Positions 6,103 to 6,757 of a stretch of DNA of 6,757 nt are shown piece after piece. Each line of letters begins with the position of its first letter. Within the stretch, counting starts at the first letter, position 1. Source of the DNA: a bacterium (GTDB taxonomy: Bacteria > Chloroflexota > Dormibacteria > UBA8260 > Bog-877). The notes beneath the pieces are model-generated. The model was not told the DNA's origin and did no database searches. It was given only the letters and a program-made list of their open reading frames with translations. The translations under genes and the position numbers were made by a program. Location of the stretch: contig JAKAWF010000186.1 in assembly GCA_021817025.1 (NCBI GenBank), forward strand, positions 1 through 6,757, written 5' to 3'.

Positions 6103-6757
6103 ATGAGCGATCTGGGCGATTTGGCACTTTCGCTGTATCAGCGCGCCCTGCAGCTCAAGGAGCACCTTTGACTTTGCTGGCAAGGATGCCCGGGCCAGGG
6201 AGATCGAGGCCGAGCTGGGAGCGGACGGGGCATGGGATGACCCGGCAGAAGCCCAGGTGGCCGCCCAGAAACTGAGCCGCCTCCAGGGGGAGCTCGCAGA
6301 CTTGGACCGCTTGGAGGTGCGGGCCCGTGATGCCGTGACCCTCGCGGAGCTGGTTCAAGACGACGAGTCCATGACTGAGCAGGTCGAGGAGGAGTTGTCC
6401 ACCCTTCGATCTGACCTCGACCAGCGCGAGCTGGAGCTCCTCTTCCAGGACCCGTACTCGGACTACCCAGCCTTGCTCAGCGTCCACGCCGGAGCAGGGG
6501 GGACGGACGCTCAGGACTGGGCCGAGATGCTCTTGCGGATGTACCTCCGCTGGGCGGAAGGCAGGAGGCTCAAGGCAGAACCTCTGGACCAGTCAGAGGG
6601 GGAGGAGGCCGGGATCAAGAGCGCCACGGTCCGGTTCGAAGGGAAGAACTCATACGGTCTCCTGAGGGCCGAGAAGGGGGTACATCGGCTGGTCCGGATC
6701 TCCCCCTTTGACTCCCAGCATCGGCGTCACACCGCCTTCGCCCTGGTGGAGGTGTAC
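6103..6757 (+). CDS. prfB: Peptide chain release factor 2 (RF2), 5' part, with programmed +1 frameshift
   Basis: RF2 recognises UGA and UAA in the ribosomal A site and triggers release of the finished protein. Translation from ATG 6103 gives 22 codons (MSDLGDLALSLYQRALQLKE, H, L) and then an in-frame TGA at 6169-6171. A +1 shift at CTT continues as DFAGKDAR and stays open to the window edge, giving 218 residues so far. The helical N-terminal domain runs to about residue 120. Then come HAGAGGTDAQDWAEMLLRMY, GVHRLVRISPFDSQHRRH and TAFALVEVY. The stop-codon-reading tripeptide Ser-Pro-Phe is at residues 200-202 (6701-6709), which separates RF2 from RF1 (Pro-x-Thr there). The catalytic GGQ loop lies just past the edge. 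The TGA is a regulatory element, not a mutation. No Shine-Dalgarno is visible before the start. It is divergent from the GT87-like gene and is probably unrelated to the glycosylation cluster. Confidence 0.96.
6157..6172 (+). promoter_or_regulatory. prfB: prfB +1 programmed frameshift signal
   Basis: AAGGAG (6157-6162), a three-base spacer CAC, the slippery codon CTT (6166-6168), then TGA followed by C (6169-6172). This matches the canonical RF2 recoding site: an internal Shine-Dalgarno-like element three bases before CTT-TGA-C. When RF2 is plentiful it terminates at this UGA; when scarce, the ribosome pauses and slips forward one base to read GAC, making full-length RF2. The result is negative autoregulation. 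All key elements are intact. Confidence 0.95.

Noticed and set aside
5912..6127. Upstream extension of the GT87-like gene to 6127
   Set aside because: The added residues are polar and unlike a membrane protein N-terminus, and the extension would overlap the prfB start codon and its candidate -10.
6103..6171. In-frame TGA after 22 codons of prfB, suggesting a pseudogene
   Set aside because: The context AAGGAG-CAC-CTT-TGA-C is the canonical RF2 programmed frameshift, and the +1 frame continues with conserved RF2 sequence to the edge.
1..6757. CRISPR array, insertion sequence, tRNA or defence/toxin module
   Set aside because: No regularly spaced repeats, transposase-like proteins, terminal repeats, tRNA-like folds or defence motifs were seen on either strand.

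Overview
This is a GC-rich bacterial window with five recognisable genes and one small unrecognised one. At the right edge, on the + strand, lies the 5' part of prfB (peptide chain release factor 2). It has an intact programmed +1 frameshift site. The other genes encode envelope glycosyltransferases or glycosyltransferase-like polytopic membrane proteins. GC content, the RF2 sequence (SPFDSQHRRHTAFALVEV), a possible leaderless TANNNT promoter and frequent GTG/TTG starts fit a high-GC lineage such as Chloroflexota, Dormibacterota or a relative. That placement is an impression from sequence character, not a phylogeny.

Layout from left to right. (1) 1-205, minus: N-terminus of a cytoplasmic GT2 glycosyltransferase of the dolichyl/polyprenyl-phosphate sugar synthase type, cut by the window edge. 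(2) 206-585: a 380-base divergent intergenic region with a strong GC-rich inverted repeat and a GGAGGAGGAGG tract, but no convincing gene. (3) 586-2349, plus: a large membrane protein of GT-C character with a soluble C-terminal part. (4) 2356-3930, minus: a second GT-C membrane protein, convergent with the previous gene and only 6 bases from it. (5) 3927-4319, minus: a 130-residue single-span membrane protein that overlaps the next gene by the 4-base GTGA signature of translational coupling. (6) 4320-4567: a 248-base gap. (7) 4568 to about 5869, minus: a GT87/DUF2029-type membrane glycosyltransferase. (8) about 5870-6102: a divergent intergenic region with an imperfect palindrome. (9) 6103-6757, plus: prfB, truncated by the window edge before its GGQ motif.

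How they may work together (inference): a GT2 enzyme of this type loads a sugar onto a polyprenyl-phosphate carrier in the cytoplasm. GT-C enzymes use such carriers on the outer face of the membrane. One GT2 and three different GT-C-like proteins side by side suggest a locus for glycosylating an envelope lipid, polysaccharide or protein. The acceptor cannot be read from the sequence. prfB is a housekeeping neighbour, transcribed away from the cluster.

I found no CRISPR array, tRNA, rRNA, insertion sequence, phage gene or toxin/defence module. The items most worth following up are the small protein coupled to a GT-C gene and the apparently leaderless, frameshift-controlled prfB.
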